Program-made: the position numbers and the translations under genes
The notes under the pieces: generated by a model
Databases searched by the model: none
What the model was told of the DNA's origin: nothing
Seen by the model: only the letters and a program-made list of their open reading frames with translations
From: Hesseltinella vesiculosa
Taxonomy: Eukaryota; Mucoromycota; Mucoromycetes; Mucorales; Cunninghamellaceae
Length of the DNA stretch: 64,000 nucleotides
NCBI GenBank assembly: GCA_002104935.1
Contig: MCGT01000009.1
Location: forward strand, 1-64,000
Direction of reading: 5' to 3'
Shown here: in pieces, positions 1 through 9,664 of the stretch
How the letters are laid out: each line of letters begins with the position of its first letter
Position numbering within the stretch: the first letter of the stretch is position 1

Positions 1-564
1 TTCGCCGAACTTGAGCACATAGTCATTCCTGCCATCTCCGAAAGGCAACGTAACCTGAGACATGCTATCCAGAGCAAATATGACAAAAAACACATGACCA
101 CGTCATTCCAGGTCGGAGATCTTGTAGCCACTCAAGAACCCTTGCTCACCTCCAAACTAGAACCAAAATATCATGGTCCCTTTGAAGTCGTTGAAAAAAC
201 TAAAGGCGGTTCTTACTTACTCAGAGACATCCACCTCAATGAGCAACTAAAACAACGCTATGCTCCCTCTCAACTTAAGCTCGTCGCTCGAGCTGGTCAT
301 CACACAAACGACCAGGTTGAAGATGAGGAATCCTATGAGATCGATCAGATCCTCGATGACAAGAAAGACTTCAATGGTCGTCATCACTATCTCGTAAGTT
401 GGAAAAAGTATTCCCCTGAGCACAATCTTTGGATTCCTGAATCCAACTTCAACCAGAAGCAAATCCTTTTTGACTACTGGAAAAACAAAGGCAACGCCTT
501 GCAAAAACCTCTGCATCCTAGACGCAGCCTCAGAGCTGCACGTCATAACAGGAAGCGATCATAG
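1..564 (+). CDS. Ty3/gypsy integrase C-terminus with chromodomain (5'-partial)
   Basis: The frame is open from the first base of the window, so the N-terminal part of the polyprotein lies outside. What remains is the C-terminal end of a retrotransposon integrase: a GDLV...KLEPKYHGPFEV segment (the GPY/F-type module) followed by a chromodomain, recognisable from YEIDQILD, HHYLVSWKKY and NLWIPESNF. In chromoviral Ty3/gypsy elements this module follows the integrase core and steers integration to marked chromatin. The ORF ends with a basic tail (RRSLRAARHNRKRS). No downstream LTR could be demonstrated. It is probably a remnant of an element broken by other insertions. Confidence 0.85.
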   Translation, partial: FAELEHIVIPAISERQRNLRHAIQSKYDKKHMTTSFQVGDLVATQEPLLTSKLEPKYHGPFEVVEKTKGGSYLLRDIHLNEQLKQRYAPSQLKLVARAGHHTNDQVEDEESYEIDQILDDKKDFNGRHHYLVSWKKYSPEHNLWIPESNFNQKQILFDYWKNKGNALQKPLHPRRSLRAARHNRKRS

Positions 565-1075
565 TCATGGAAAACCTGAAATGACTTGAGGATGACACTC
601 TTGCGTTACCCCTCGCATAATCATAGTGTCACTGTGGAATGATGATAAACCACACCCGAAAGAAACTGACTGCAGAAATATCCTCACTGGTCATTTCTTA
701 CAGCCTTGACAAAATCCGCTCTGTCATGACTTGCTGCAACTGTGAGCCACATGATGAATATTCTAGGCGTCATTGACTCAGGCCTCAACACACTGACAAT
801 GACATTCATCAAATTATAAGAGTTGATGTACCCATTCTGCCTAAGTGCCTGCCGAACGTGTCTTCCTTAACCACGAAAGCTTAGTGGAGTAGCTAACCAC
901 ATATGAGCCAAGTAAAAGGAATCGACCTCCGCAACTTCAATCGATACAGTACCCTTGTAACAAACGGTCAATGCCAATTCATTCGATTACGAAGCGCACT
1001 GCACTTTCCAGCAGTAGATCATGTTCATGTCTCCAGAGGCATTCTAACGGGCTGATCGAACCTGGTGGGGGGCTA
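565..1075. other. Non-coding flank after the gypsy fragment
   Basis: No ORF of note. It may contain the 3' end and LTR of the upstream gypsy element, but I saw no second copy in the window and no convincing polypurine tract, so the LTR is not called. Confidence 0.4.
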
Positions 1076-1306
1076 TGTTAAATACAAAAAAAAAAAAAAA
1101 AAAAAAAAAAGGGTATCACTCATTTATTGGCACGTCTCACATCATCGGTCCTCTCATCCCATTCATCATCTTAGATTGCAATCTCCGTCTCCCCTATAAA
1201 TTCTCAACTTCTATTACAACCTCTCTTCTTTTCCTAATCTCATTCTCGAGAATAAAAACACTACTTTTTGGTCTCACTTATTCCAAACCGTGTGTTTTTC
1301 ATAACA
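1076..1306 (+). repeat. Solo LTR, family A (copy 1)
   Basis: A 231-bp sequence runs from TGTTAAATAC to CATAACA, so it has TG...CA termini and a TGTTA/TAACA inverted repeat. Inside are a TATA-like CCTATAAATTC and a polyadenylation-like GAATAAAAAC, as expected for an LTR promoter and R region. Flanks are GGCTA and CGCTA, sharing four bases as a likely target duplication. An unusual A-run of about 20 lies just inside the 5' end. It sits immediately before a LINE endonuclease ORF. Further copies are at 3152-3325 and, inverted, at 4148-4368. Confidence 0.7.
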
Positions 1307-2042
1307 CGCTAAGAATAGCAACTCTCAACACGAGATGCTTGCTAACCAACACCAACTGTCCACCAAAAAAAGAATTTTTACGATATCTATGCAAATATGC
1401 TAACCACCAATGCGATATACTATGCATCCAAAACACCCAAACTGAAAAAAACAACATGCGATCCATCACACCAAGAAACGAACTAACACTAAAAGGCTTC
1501 ATGAACAATAGATCATGGATAGCCTACCAACATACCGCAATATTATGCATCAACCCAAGGTATCGCATCGAGAATACGGAAATCAATGAGGACACAAGAA
1601 TCCTTACTGCTGACATCATCGAGTCCGATTCTGGGAACTTAGTCACCCACATCCTCAACACATACATACCACCACACGGACCTAACAGAACACCAGTGAT
1701 CGAAGAACTAAAAAACCACCGAATCTTCTCTTCATCACCATCCGAACCGTGGATCCTCTGTGGAGATTTAAACACACACATCTATGACCCAAAAGCACGC
1801 CTAACATCAAGCGACCGAGATTTCCTGGAAAGACTACATTCTTCTTTCAAGGACCTTGTCAAACTCACAACAGACAGCCCAGATGGAACTGCATACTCCC
1901 CAGCACCCACTTTCAAATCCACCTCCAACAATGCCCTCTCAACCATAGACTATTTATTCGGGAACGAGATGCTATGCAACATGGTAGCTAGTTCTGGACA
2001 GGTCTACCCTGCCTCTCAATGGACTGATCATTACATGGTATA
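1307..2042 (+). pseudogene. LINE ORF2 fragment: AP-type endonuclease domain
   Basis: The frame gives RIATLNTRCLL at its start, the usual first beta-strand of an exonuclease-endonuclease-phosphatase (EEP) domain of a non-LTR retrotransposon. It continues through CGDLNTHIYDP (the GDLN motif) and STIDYLF to WTDHY, which replaces the usual SDH active-site motif. This endonuclease nicks the target DNA for target-primed reverse transcription. The ORF is cut by a solo LTR at 2043. Removing that LTR and one copy of its duplication joins the frame to the segment after 2219. The 5' portion (ORF1 and 5'UTR) is missing. Confidence 0.8.
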
Positions 2043-2218
2043 TGTGGGAATACGAGATTCGAAGTGGTTGTTTTTAATATGATTTGAAAATCAGATGGGG
2101 GCAGAAGAAGGAATCATAACAGAGTCCTCTGACTGTGACTAATAAATATTGTGTTACAGGCAGGGGCTCAGTAGTTGCACAAGCTATGTGAGGGCGGCTG
2201 ATTGGCTTCAAGTTCACA
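2043..2218 (+). repeat. Solo LTR, family B (copy 1), TSD GTATA
   Basis: A 176-bp element runs from TGTGGGAATACG to AAGTTCACA and is flanked on both sides by GTATA (2038-2042 and 2219-2223). A relative with the same body lies at 7315-7487. TG...CA ends plus a perfect 5-bp duplication identify a solo LTR left by recombination of a full LTR retrotransposon. Excision in silico restores the LINE reading frame across the site. Confidence 0.8.
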
Positions 2219-3151
2219 GTATACACAGAACTAGCACCCCAAGACAACCCTAAAGGTCCCGGCACCTGGCGCTTTAACAACAGTCTACTCTCCAGTGACA
2301 TTTACAGAGAAAAGGCATTGATTCTTATTAACAAGTGCTTCAGTCCAGAAAACACATCCCCAGAAGCCTATATCCAACAATGGGAATCCATGAAAGTCCG
2401 AATCAAGTCCTTCTCTATCATGATGAGCCAAATGTTGCAAAGGGAACGAAAGTCTGAAGCCAAGGCACTCCAACTACGCAGATCAAAAATTCTACTGAAT
2501 ACGTCAACACCCAAGAAGGACAGAGATATCCAACTCATGGAGATTGAAGCACAGCTGGATAAACACCTCCAAGCTTCCATGCAGACTCTCCAAATACGAT
2601 CCGCTACAAAATGGCTAGAAGAAGGTGAAAGAAACAATAGCTATTTTTACAGACAAATCGCTGCAAGATCAGTCGCAACCACAATGAACTCGCTCCGCAA
2701 TCCTGCAACACAAGCGATCGAAACAGATACGTCCTCCATGTGTGCAATTGCCAAGGAATACTACAGTAGCCTGTACAGATCGGAGACAGTAGACCAAGAA
2801 GCCTTGAAGATCATCTCTGGAAAAGCGAACCCCTGGAAGAAGATATCGAAACCAGACTGGGAGACCCTGACAAAACAAACAACGGAGGAAGAACTTCTTG
2901 AATGCCTAAAGTTCTGCCCGACCAACAAATCCCCTGGCCTGGACGGAATATCTTTTGAACTATTGACTTTTATTCTGAAAGGATCAAAGCTCGCAAGATC
3001 CCAAAGAGGCTCCTTCCCAGCCTCGTGGAAGGAAGCCAAACTGATCCTACTCTTCAAAAAAGGCGACAAGTCTGATCTGAAAAACTGGCGTCCCCTGTCC
3101 ATGTTGAACACAGACTGCAAGCTGTTTACTAGAATCCTTACTAACCGCCTG
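2219..3151 (+). pseudogene. LINE ORF2 fragment: linker and N-terminal reverse transcriptase
   Basis: This continues the endonuclease fragment upstream of the LTR. The GPGTWRFNNSLL motif just after the endonuclease is followed by a coiled linker with ATKWLEEGERNNSYFY. The first reverse-transcriptase blocks follow: KSPGLDGISFELL, FKKGDKSDLKNWRPLSML and CKLFTRILTNRL. The frame stops at a truncated family-A LTR at 3152. About 70-90 residues that would precede the next fragment (ACLDQEKAYDR region) are absent. Confidence 0.8.
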
Positions 3152-3325
3152 TGTTAAATACAAAAAAAAAAAAAAAAAAAAAAAAAAAGGGTATCACTCA
3201 TTTATTGGCACGTCTCACATCATCGGTCCTCTCATCCCATTCATCATCTTAGATTGCAATCTCCGTCTCCCCTATAAATTCTCAACTTCTATTACAACCT
3301 CTCTTCTTTTCCTAATCTCATTCTC
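3152..3325 (+). repeat. Truncated solo LTR, family A (copy 2)
   Basis: Near identical to 1076-1250, beginning TGTTAAATAC plus an A-run. It ends abruptly in the middle of the palindrome ATTCTCGAGAAT found in the other two copies. It sits where LINE reverse-transcriptase sequence has been deleted, so it probably marks a recombination or deletion breakpoint. Confidence 0.75.
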
Positions 3326-4147
3326 ACCCTGACTACTTGGCTGAAGTTATGTTCCAACTTAATTTTCCACATCAATGGACGCGTGCAGTGATCTCACTCT
3401 TCTTCAATACGGACGTTACATTGGCGATCAATGGTTACTTGGGCTCACCTTTCAAACAAAAACGAGGATTACGACAAGGAGACCCATTATCACCTTACCT
3501 GTTCAACATTGCCTTTGAACCCCTCCTACGGCAACTTGAAGATGCAACAAACTGGAAAGGTATCACCCTGGACAACAACAAATTCAAGGGCAAACCTATA
3601 CACCTCAGTCATATGGCCTACGCAGATTACCTGCTTATATTCATGAACAGAACAGAGCAATGGCACAGCTTCATATCCATATATGAATCATATGCCAAAG
3701 CTTCCAATGCAAAATTGAACGTCTCCAAGACCTGTTTCATTTCCCTGGACGGCTCCCCTCAAGATCAATGGCAAACACTTAGTTCAGTCCTAGAAGCGGA
3801 ATGGCATGATAAAACCAAAAAAACAGCACTGCGTTACCTAGGATATCCAATCTACTCATCAAAGCAGCAACTCAAAAATTACATTTCGGACATGTTAGGC
3901 AAAATCTCCCATCAAACTAATATGTTGAAGGCTGGACGTCTATCCGTACGTGGCTCAAGTCTGGTCACCAATTCTCTTTTACTCTCCCGTCTATGGCACA
4001 TGGCACGAACAACTCCTCTCACATGCGCCCAAGCAACAGAGATTCGCCAGTTAGTTCGACCGCTAGTTCTACCGTTCTAGCCCTACCCGTCCTGGGACAC
4101 AATAACACTGCCAAAAGAAAGCGGAGGACTAGGCATTATAGACCCAT
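3326..4147 (+). pseudogene. LINE ORF2 fragment: central and C-terminal reverse transcriptase, YADY
   Basis: The frame starts at HPDYLAEVMF and contains GLRQGDPLSPYLFNIAFEPLL (RT block with template grip). It then reads AYADYLLIF where the catalytic motif should be AYADD. The second catalytic aspartate is therefore replaced by tyrosine, so this copy could not polymerise DNA. The thumb region KYLGYP-like RYLGYPIYSSK and LSVRGSSL follows. A stop after LPF ends the ORF, and a GGLGIIDP block continues in another frame up to the LTR at 4148. Confidence 0.8.
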
Positions 4148-4368
4148 ATGAAAAACACACGGTTTGGAATAAGTGAGACCAAAAAGTAGTGTTTTTATTC
4201 TCGAGAATGAGATTAGGAAAAGAAGAGAGGTTGTAATAGAAGTTGAGAATTTACAGGGGAGACGGAGATTGCAATCTGAGATGATGAATGGGATGAGAGG
4301 ACCGATGATGTGAGACGTGCCAATAAATGAGTGATACCTTTTTTTTTTTTTTTTTTTTGTATTTAACA
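4148..4368 (-). repeat. Solo LTR, family A (copy 3, inverted)
   Basis: Reverse complement of the 1076-1302 repeat, including the poly-T/A tract next to TGTTAAATAC. The terminal TAACA is lost and no target duplication is seen. It joins the C-terminal RT region of one LINE (left) to the ORF1 start of another (right), so it lies at a discordant junction. Confidence 0.75.
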
Positions 4369-5245
4369 CTGTTCGACTTAAACCCGGAAGACTTTGACCA
4401 TCATATGGAGGCCTATGAGCTGATCCAAAAACAGTTAGGACAGTTCAAAAACAGGGGAGCTAGACCCATCTTTAAATATGGTAGACCCAATGCCGGCAAA
4501 ATGACAATTGAAGTTCGATTCGAAAACAGAGAAAGCAAGATGAAAGCCATCGAGGAAGGTGTGAATGTTCGTGGCATTGTTTACAAAGGTGTAGCAGTAA
4601 ACAATAGCCAACAAGCCACTAGAATCAACGAGGTCACGCTAAGCCAACTGCCGTACGACATATCAGATGGGGGTCATCCCCCCAAGCTGGCAGAAGACCC
4701 GAATGATCCTGTTATTCAAGAAGAACGACCCCGAAGATCTACGGAACTGGCGTCCTCTCTCTCTAATCAACTGCGACGCAAAAATTTTCACGAAGTGGAT
4801 TTCCAACATTCTCCGGAGCAAGATCCGCAAGCTATGAAAGACGAGCGAAACATAGAACTCTGAGTGAGCCAAACCAAAACACATGCAGAATATGCCCCAC
4901 CACTTCTGCTAGCCACACAGAAACAGATAGACATTTCTGGCTGACATGCCCCCCCAAACGCATGTTTTGGAATTCACTCTGGCCAGATGAGTCCAGGGAA
5001 TGGACTGAAAACACCGTTTCCAAAGCAATCTGGGAACCCCACCATATGAATGAAGAAACACTCGTGAAGGTAGCTTGGAGAATGTTGGTAATATGGCGTC
5101 AACATTTCTCATGCATTATGAATGACCGTCCTTGGTCTCATGAATCTATCCTAACGTCATGGCGACACGATCAATCTGTTTCCTACTATGAGGACTAAAA
5201 ACGTAGAATAATCGAATGTTTTTTTTTTACAAAAAAAAAAAAAAA
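4369..5245 (+). pseudogene. Mosaic LINE: ORF1 N-terminus, RT fragment, C-terminal zinc motif, poly(A)
   Basis: The first part (LFDLNPEDFDHHMEAYELI through TLSQLPYDIS) matches the N-terminal domain of the better preserved ORF1 at 9657-11179. From about 4660, in a second frame, it becomes reverse transcriptase (FKKNDPEDLRNWRPLSLIN). From about 4868 it is the C-terminal zinc motif TCRICP...RHFWLTCPP with a helical tail ending SVSYYED. A poly(A) run at 5231-5245 marks the LINE 3' end. Everything between these parts has been deleted, so this is an internally collapsed, dead copy. Confidence 0.75.
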
Positions 5246-5250
5246 GACAA

Positions 5251-5970
5251 ATGATTCTCCAAGCCATAATTGACACCATACCACCACAATATCGCCAATT
5301 TGCCACTCTCTTTTCAGAAATCAGACCAGCCACCAGTTTGCCTCCTCATCGACCCTACGACCATCGCATTCCACTGCGCGACGGTGCTACTGTCCCATTT
5401 AGCCCTGTTTACAACCTATCACGCGTCGAACTGCAAACATTATATGACTATATTCAAGAAAATCTCAAGCTTGGTTTCATTCAAAGATCCGAAAGCCCCG
5501 CCGGAGCACCAATACTTTTTGTAAAAAAAAAGGATGGCTCACTCAGACTCTTTGTTGACTACCGCGGATTGAATCAAGTAACCACCCCCAACCGTTGTCC
5601 ATTGCCCTTGATCACTGAAACGTTGGACCGTCTCAGTGGTGCCTCCATATTCACCAAACTGGACATGAAAGGTGCTTACAATTTGATTCGTATTAACGAC
5701 AGTGACGTTTGGAAGAAGACTTTTCGCTGTCGCTATGGCCATTTTGAATATCGAGTTATGCCTTTCGGACTTTGCAATGCCCCAGCCACTTTTCAAGCCT
5801 TTGTCAACGATATCCTTCGGCCCTTCCTCGATCAATTTGTGGTTATCTATCTGGATGATATCTTAATCTATTCCCCCGACTTGGCCACTCATCAATTCCA
5901 TGTCCTCGCTGTCCTGGCAAATTGCAAGAACACCAGTTGGCATTGAATCTGTCCAAATGTGAATTCGCAA
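5251..5970 (+). pseudogene. Ty3/gypsy reverse transcriptase fragment
   Basis: Classic gypsy RT blocks are present: HRPYDHRIPL, SPAGAPILFVKKKDGSLR, VDYRGLNQVT, FTKLDMKGAYNLI, MPFGLCNAPATFQ and the catalytic YLDDILIYS. It begins right after a LINE poly(A) tail. Near 5915 the frame shifts, and beyond it a conserved ...LSKCEF segment is read in another frame. At about 5971 it is fused directly to a LINE RT. Protease, RNase H and integrase are absent. It may or may not belong to the same family as the integrase at 1-564. Confidence 0.85.
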
Positions 5971-7314
5971 GCTGGTGAATCCCTTCCAAACAGGCTTCAT
6001 CCCTGAAGCCACCATATCAGACAATGGCTGGATCCTACAATCCCTGATGAGCCAGCAAAGTGCCCTCCTGCAAGCTAAAGGACATACTCACCTCTCCCCC
6101 TGGGTAGCCGCTTGTTTGGACCAAGAAAAAGCTTATGACAGAGTGCACCCCGGCTATTTCAAGTCAGTCCTAGAACGATTTGGTTTCCCAAGCTCCCTGA
6201 TAAGGGTACTTTCCTCTTTGTTCTTCGAAACGGATATCCATGTCTCCATAAACGGTATGCTGGGAGCTCCACTCCGGCAGGGTCGGGGCCTACGCCAAGG
6301 TGACCCTCTATCCCCCATGCTTTTCAACCTCATGATAGAACCACTGCTACAGTCTATCAACAACTCATATGACATTAGCGAATACAGTCCCTTTCGGGAA
6401 GGTCAAGACATCCCTGTGACAGCCAACCCCTCTAGTATGTGGTTCAAAGCAATGGCCTATGCGGACGACACTTTGGTCTTCCTCAGGGGTCCTAAAGAGT
6501 GGGCTGCTCTCCAAAAAATCTTTGATTCCTACGCAAGGGCCTCAAATGCCCGTCTAAATGTAGGCAAGACTGAATTAATCTCACTGGCTGGCCATCCATG
6601 GCCCCAATGGAATACTGTGCGGGCTGAAACGGGTGCTCAATGGCATGACAAATCCAACCAGTCTGCGGCTAGGTACCTTGGCTTCCCGATGTATAGCAAT
6701 ATTGCCCAACTGAAGGATTACTGGGAGAAGCGCTTACTCAAGATAGAGCGAATGTGCTCAATCCTCCGAGCACGTAATCTCTCCATTAGGGGCTCCAGCC
6801 TTCTATGTAATGCTGTGGTTCTCTCCACACTGTGGCATTTTTTACGTATTACCCCAATACCGGCCTCCTGGTTCCGATCGCTGTGCTCCATAATCCGGAA
6901 TTTTGTCCTCCCTTTCTCCCCTGCCCCATCATGGGAGACAGTCACCCAACCCAAGAGAGTTGGCGGCCTGGGGATCATTGACCCTCAGCATCAGCAGACA
7001 GCCTTGCAAATTCGTCTCCTCCAGCGTTTATTAGCCGATAGCTCTGAGGACCCCTTTGTTTGTTACGTGAAAGGGATGTGGATCCGCTGTTTTGGGCAAA
7101 CATCCTTGTGGACAGCGTCAGTCCGTCCTCTCGGGTCTGTGGCGCCCCCATTTCAAAAATGGCCAGCTCTTTTGTCCTTGCTCCTGTCACCACTATCCAT
7201 GGCCCAAGGCTGGGTTTCCACAAAAGACCGCAGTCTTGGTATAGACCTCCCCCTCGGTCAATTTGTCCCCTTTGCCAAGCTGCGCCCTAAAACTATCAGA
7301 TTAAGCATGCTCCC
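5971..7314 (+). pseudogene. LINE ORF2 fragment: reverse transcriptase with intact YADD
   Basis: A long open frame starts inside the RT at NPFQTGFIPEATISDNGW. It contains VAACLDQEKAYDRVHPGYF, GLRQGDPLSPMLFNLMIEPLL and AYADDTLVFL, all with expected catalytic residues. Thumb and connection segments follow (RYLGFPMYSN, LSIRGSSLLCNAVVLSTLWH, GGLGIIDPQHQ, KGMWIRCFGQ). It is truncated 5' by fusion to a gypsy fragment and 3' by the solo LTR at 7315. It is the best preserved RT core in the window but has no ends. Confidence 0.85.
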
Positions 7315-7487
7315 TGTAAGAATACGAGATTCGAAGTGGTTGGTTTTTATATGATTGTAGAATCAGATGAGGAAGAAGGGAGAGTCATAACAGAGTCCTC
7401 TGACTGTGACTAATAAATATTGTGTTGCAGGCAGGGGCTCGGTAGTTGCACAAGCTATGTGAGGGCGACTGATTGGCTTCAAGTACA
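7315..7487 (+). repeat. Solo LTR, family B (copy 2)
   Basis: A 173-bp relative of 2043-2218 with TGTAAGAATACG and AAGTACA ends. Flanks (CTCCC left, GACTC right) do not match. The LINE sequence on the left is RT C-terminal while that on the right is the endonuclease-RT linker, so the LTR is a recombination junction rather than a simple insertion. Confidence 0.75.
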
Positions 7488-8648
7488 GACTCTCGATCAA
7501 TTATGTCCCATGCCAAACAATTTTACCCGTCATTATACAGCCCCACCCCCATCAATAGGAACAGCATGTATGACCTCCTAAATAATTTCCACCCTACGGA
7601 AGCATTAGATGAAGCTGACCAAAAACACCTGATGAATGAACCGGGTGAAGAAGAAATCTTGGAAATACTCAAACACGCTCCCATAACAAGAGTCCTGGCT
7701 TGGATGGCTTACCATTCGAACTTTACAAGCTCATGCTGCCAAAACAACCAAAACTTATGCGATTACTCATCCGACTAATGTCGATGGCACTACAAGGGAA
7801 TACACCGGAATCTTGGAAACAAACGAAGATGATTCTACTGTTCAAGAAAAACGACCCAGAAGAATTGAAAAACTGGCGACCACTGTCCCTCATAAATGTG
7901 GATGCTAAAATCTTCACCAAATGGATGACGAATCGTTTACGCCCTTTTATTGATCAGTTAATCCACACACCACAAAAAGGATTCATACCAGGCGGCCAAA
8001 TTTCTGAAAATGGATGGATACTACAAACCACCATGGACTTTATCCGCAATACCAAAAATCAAGATCCTACTACAGTCAAGGTAGCTGCGTGTCTAGATCA
8101 GGAAAAGGCCTACGACAGAATCCATCCCGAGTTCCTAGGAGAAGTGATGCTTAAATTGGCCTTCCCGAACCAATAGGTTGAAGCGATCAAGGCACTATTT
8201 TTCGACACAAATATATCACTGGCCATCAACGGATACATGGGAATTCCTTTCAAACAACAAAGAGGCCTACGCCAAGGAGATCCCCTCTCACCTTACCTAT
8301 TTAACATTGCGTTTGAACCCCTGCTACGCCAATTAGAGAACCCACAAATATGGAAAGGTGTGATCCTAGACTTGAAGAAACACAAGGCAGACCCAATACG
8401 ACTTACCCATATGCCTATGCTGATGACCTACTGATATTTATGGACAAATCTGAGCAATGGCCCATATTTCTAGCCATATATGAAAAATATGCCCAGGCGT
8501 CCAATGCCAAGCTAAATGTGTCCAAAACCTGTTTCATTTCACTAGATGGCAACCCCAAAGAACAATGGCAAAATATATGCACATCTATTCAAGCGGAATG
8601 GCACGATCGAGCAAGTAACTCAGCGATAAGATATCTTGGATATCCTAT
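7488..8648 (+). pseudogene. LINE ORF2 fragment: linker and reverse transcriptase with frameshifts
   Basis: Pieces in several frames collinear with LINE ORF2: SRSIMSHAKQFYPSLYSP, NKSPGLDGLPFELYKLM (split by a frameshift near 7690), FKKNDPEELKNWRPLSLINVD, KGFIPGGQISENGW, ACLDQEKAYDRIHPEF and a stop at about 8174. Then come GLRQGDPLSPYLFNIAFEPLL, a shift near 8400, AYADDLLIFMD and RYLGYP. It ends at an inverted family-C LTR. A close relative, also broken, occupies 19539-20352. Confidence 0.8.
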
Positions 8649-8887
8649 TGTAATATTTTGAATAAACAAACACAGCAGAAAAAGAAACTGAGGGAAAATA
8701 AAAAAAAAAGGATTTAAGCAATACGACTAGGTGCGGAGTTTACTCGGGCACTTGTCTAATTCTAGAACAAGTCTCCGCACAGTGGATCTCCCTCAGCTTG
8801 CATATTTCTTTCTTCCTGACGCTAATACGCACGAAAGAGCAAAGCATTCTATACACCATTCACATCTTAGCTAGGGCAAATGCCACA
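8649..8887 (-). repeat. Solo LTR, family C (copy 1, inverted)
   Basis: Read on the minus strand it runs from TGTGGCATTTGCCC to AATATTACA, with a TATA-like GTGTATAGAATG. The plus-strand right flank is GGAGT, whose complement ACTCC equals the right flank of copy 3 at 11462-11466. The left flank CCTAT has no partner next to this copy. This mispairing is explained by inversion of the block between copies 1 and 3. Confidence 0.8.
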
Positions 8888-9664
8888 GGAGTTGAATCGC
8901 CAGGCACCTCGACCAATGTCGGTGCGTGGGGTGACTATGTCACAGGCCAGCAGGTGATGATCCGACCGTGACGAGGGAAGGGACCAGTTGCACGGGTTTG
9001 CGGTGCGATGCGCTAGGTTTTTCGACACGAATAGGTAGTCGATACAAGAAGAGGAGCCTCCAGCCTCCCTAGTAACGTCTCCTGCGTGTGAGGCAGAGTC
9101 AACCATAAGGGCATGAAGGCGTAGTGTCCAATGTCTTTGCCATTTAGGAGGATTGGGGTCATAGAGGCGTAGGTTGAAGTCACCACAGACAATCGATTCA
9201 TTGTTGATAGAACCATCTGAAAATGGAGGTAGTGAGTAAAGGTTCTCGAAGAATTGGCATTTAACATCCATGGGGGCAGCTGAGGGGCCATAGACATTGA
9301 CGACAGTGAGGCTTTGCTGTGTTTGTCTGTGGTACACTTTAACGACCATGATGCGTTGGTCCAGGGATACAAAGGCGTCTTGGACTTCGAGGTGTTTGTT
9401 GAGGATTACAATTCCAACGTGTTTGGTGAAGAAATGGGAGAATTGTTGGTAAGATAGGTGTAGTCGATGGAGGAGGTCTTCAGATAGGCTGTTAGCTGAA
9501 GCCAGCTTGATTTCTTGTAGGCAGAAAATATCGGCCGCGAGCTCTTGTGAGCGAATAAAGGTGGAGACTTGCTTGGCAGTCGTGGACGAGGCGGGTGCTG
9601 TTGTGAGTTTGAGGAGGCCACGCGTGTTCCACGTGGCTATGCGGATATGAGTTTGTTTACTCAT
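8888..9664 (-). CDS. LINE ORF2 N-terminus (endonuclease), inverted and cut by an LTR
   Basis: The start ATG at 9664-9662 opens with HIRIATWNTRGLLKL, the canonical EEP endonuclease start. It continues with FCLQEIKL, VVNVYGPS, VCGDFNLRLYDP, SSCIDYLF and SRSDHHLLACD (intact SDH active site). It ends in GRGAWRFNS exactly at the LTR. The rest of the same ORF resumes at 11462 on the other strand with NSFLIQDSDF. The ATG lies within ATGAGTAA, overlapping the ORF1 stop by eight bases, which suggests coupled translation. The domain has all expected motifs but is physically disconnected from its RT. Confidence 0.85.

Noticed and set aside
1076..1110. A-tract read as a LINE poly(A) tail followed by another element
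   Set aside because: The same TGTTAAATAC plus A-run occurs in three copies always followed by the same 200 bp and ends TG...CA, so it is part of an LTR rather than three independent poly(A) tails.
8649..8887. Family-C repeat as a tRNA-derived SINE (A-box-like TAGCTAAGACG)
   Set aside because: TG...CA termini, a TATA-like box, and exact 5-bp duplications on other copies fit an LTR better; no poly(A) tail and no proper B box were found.
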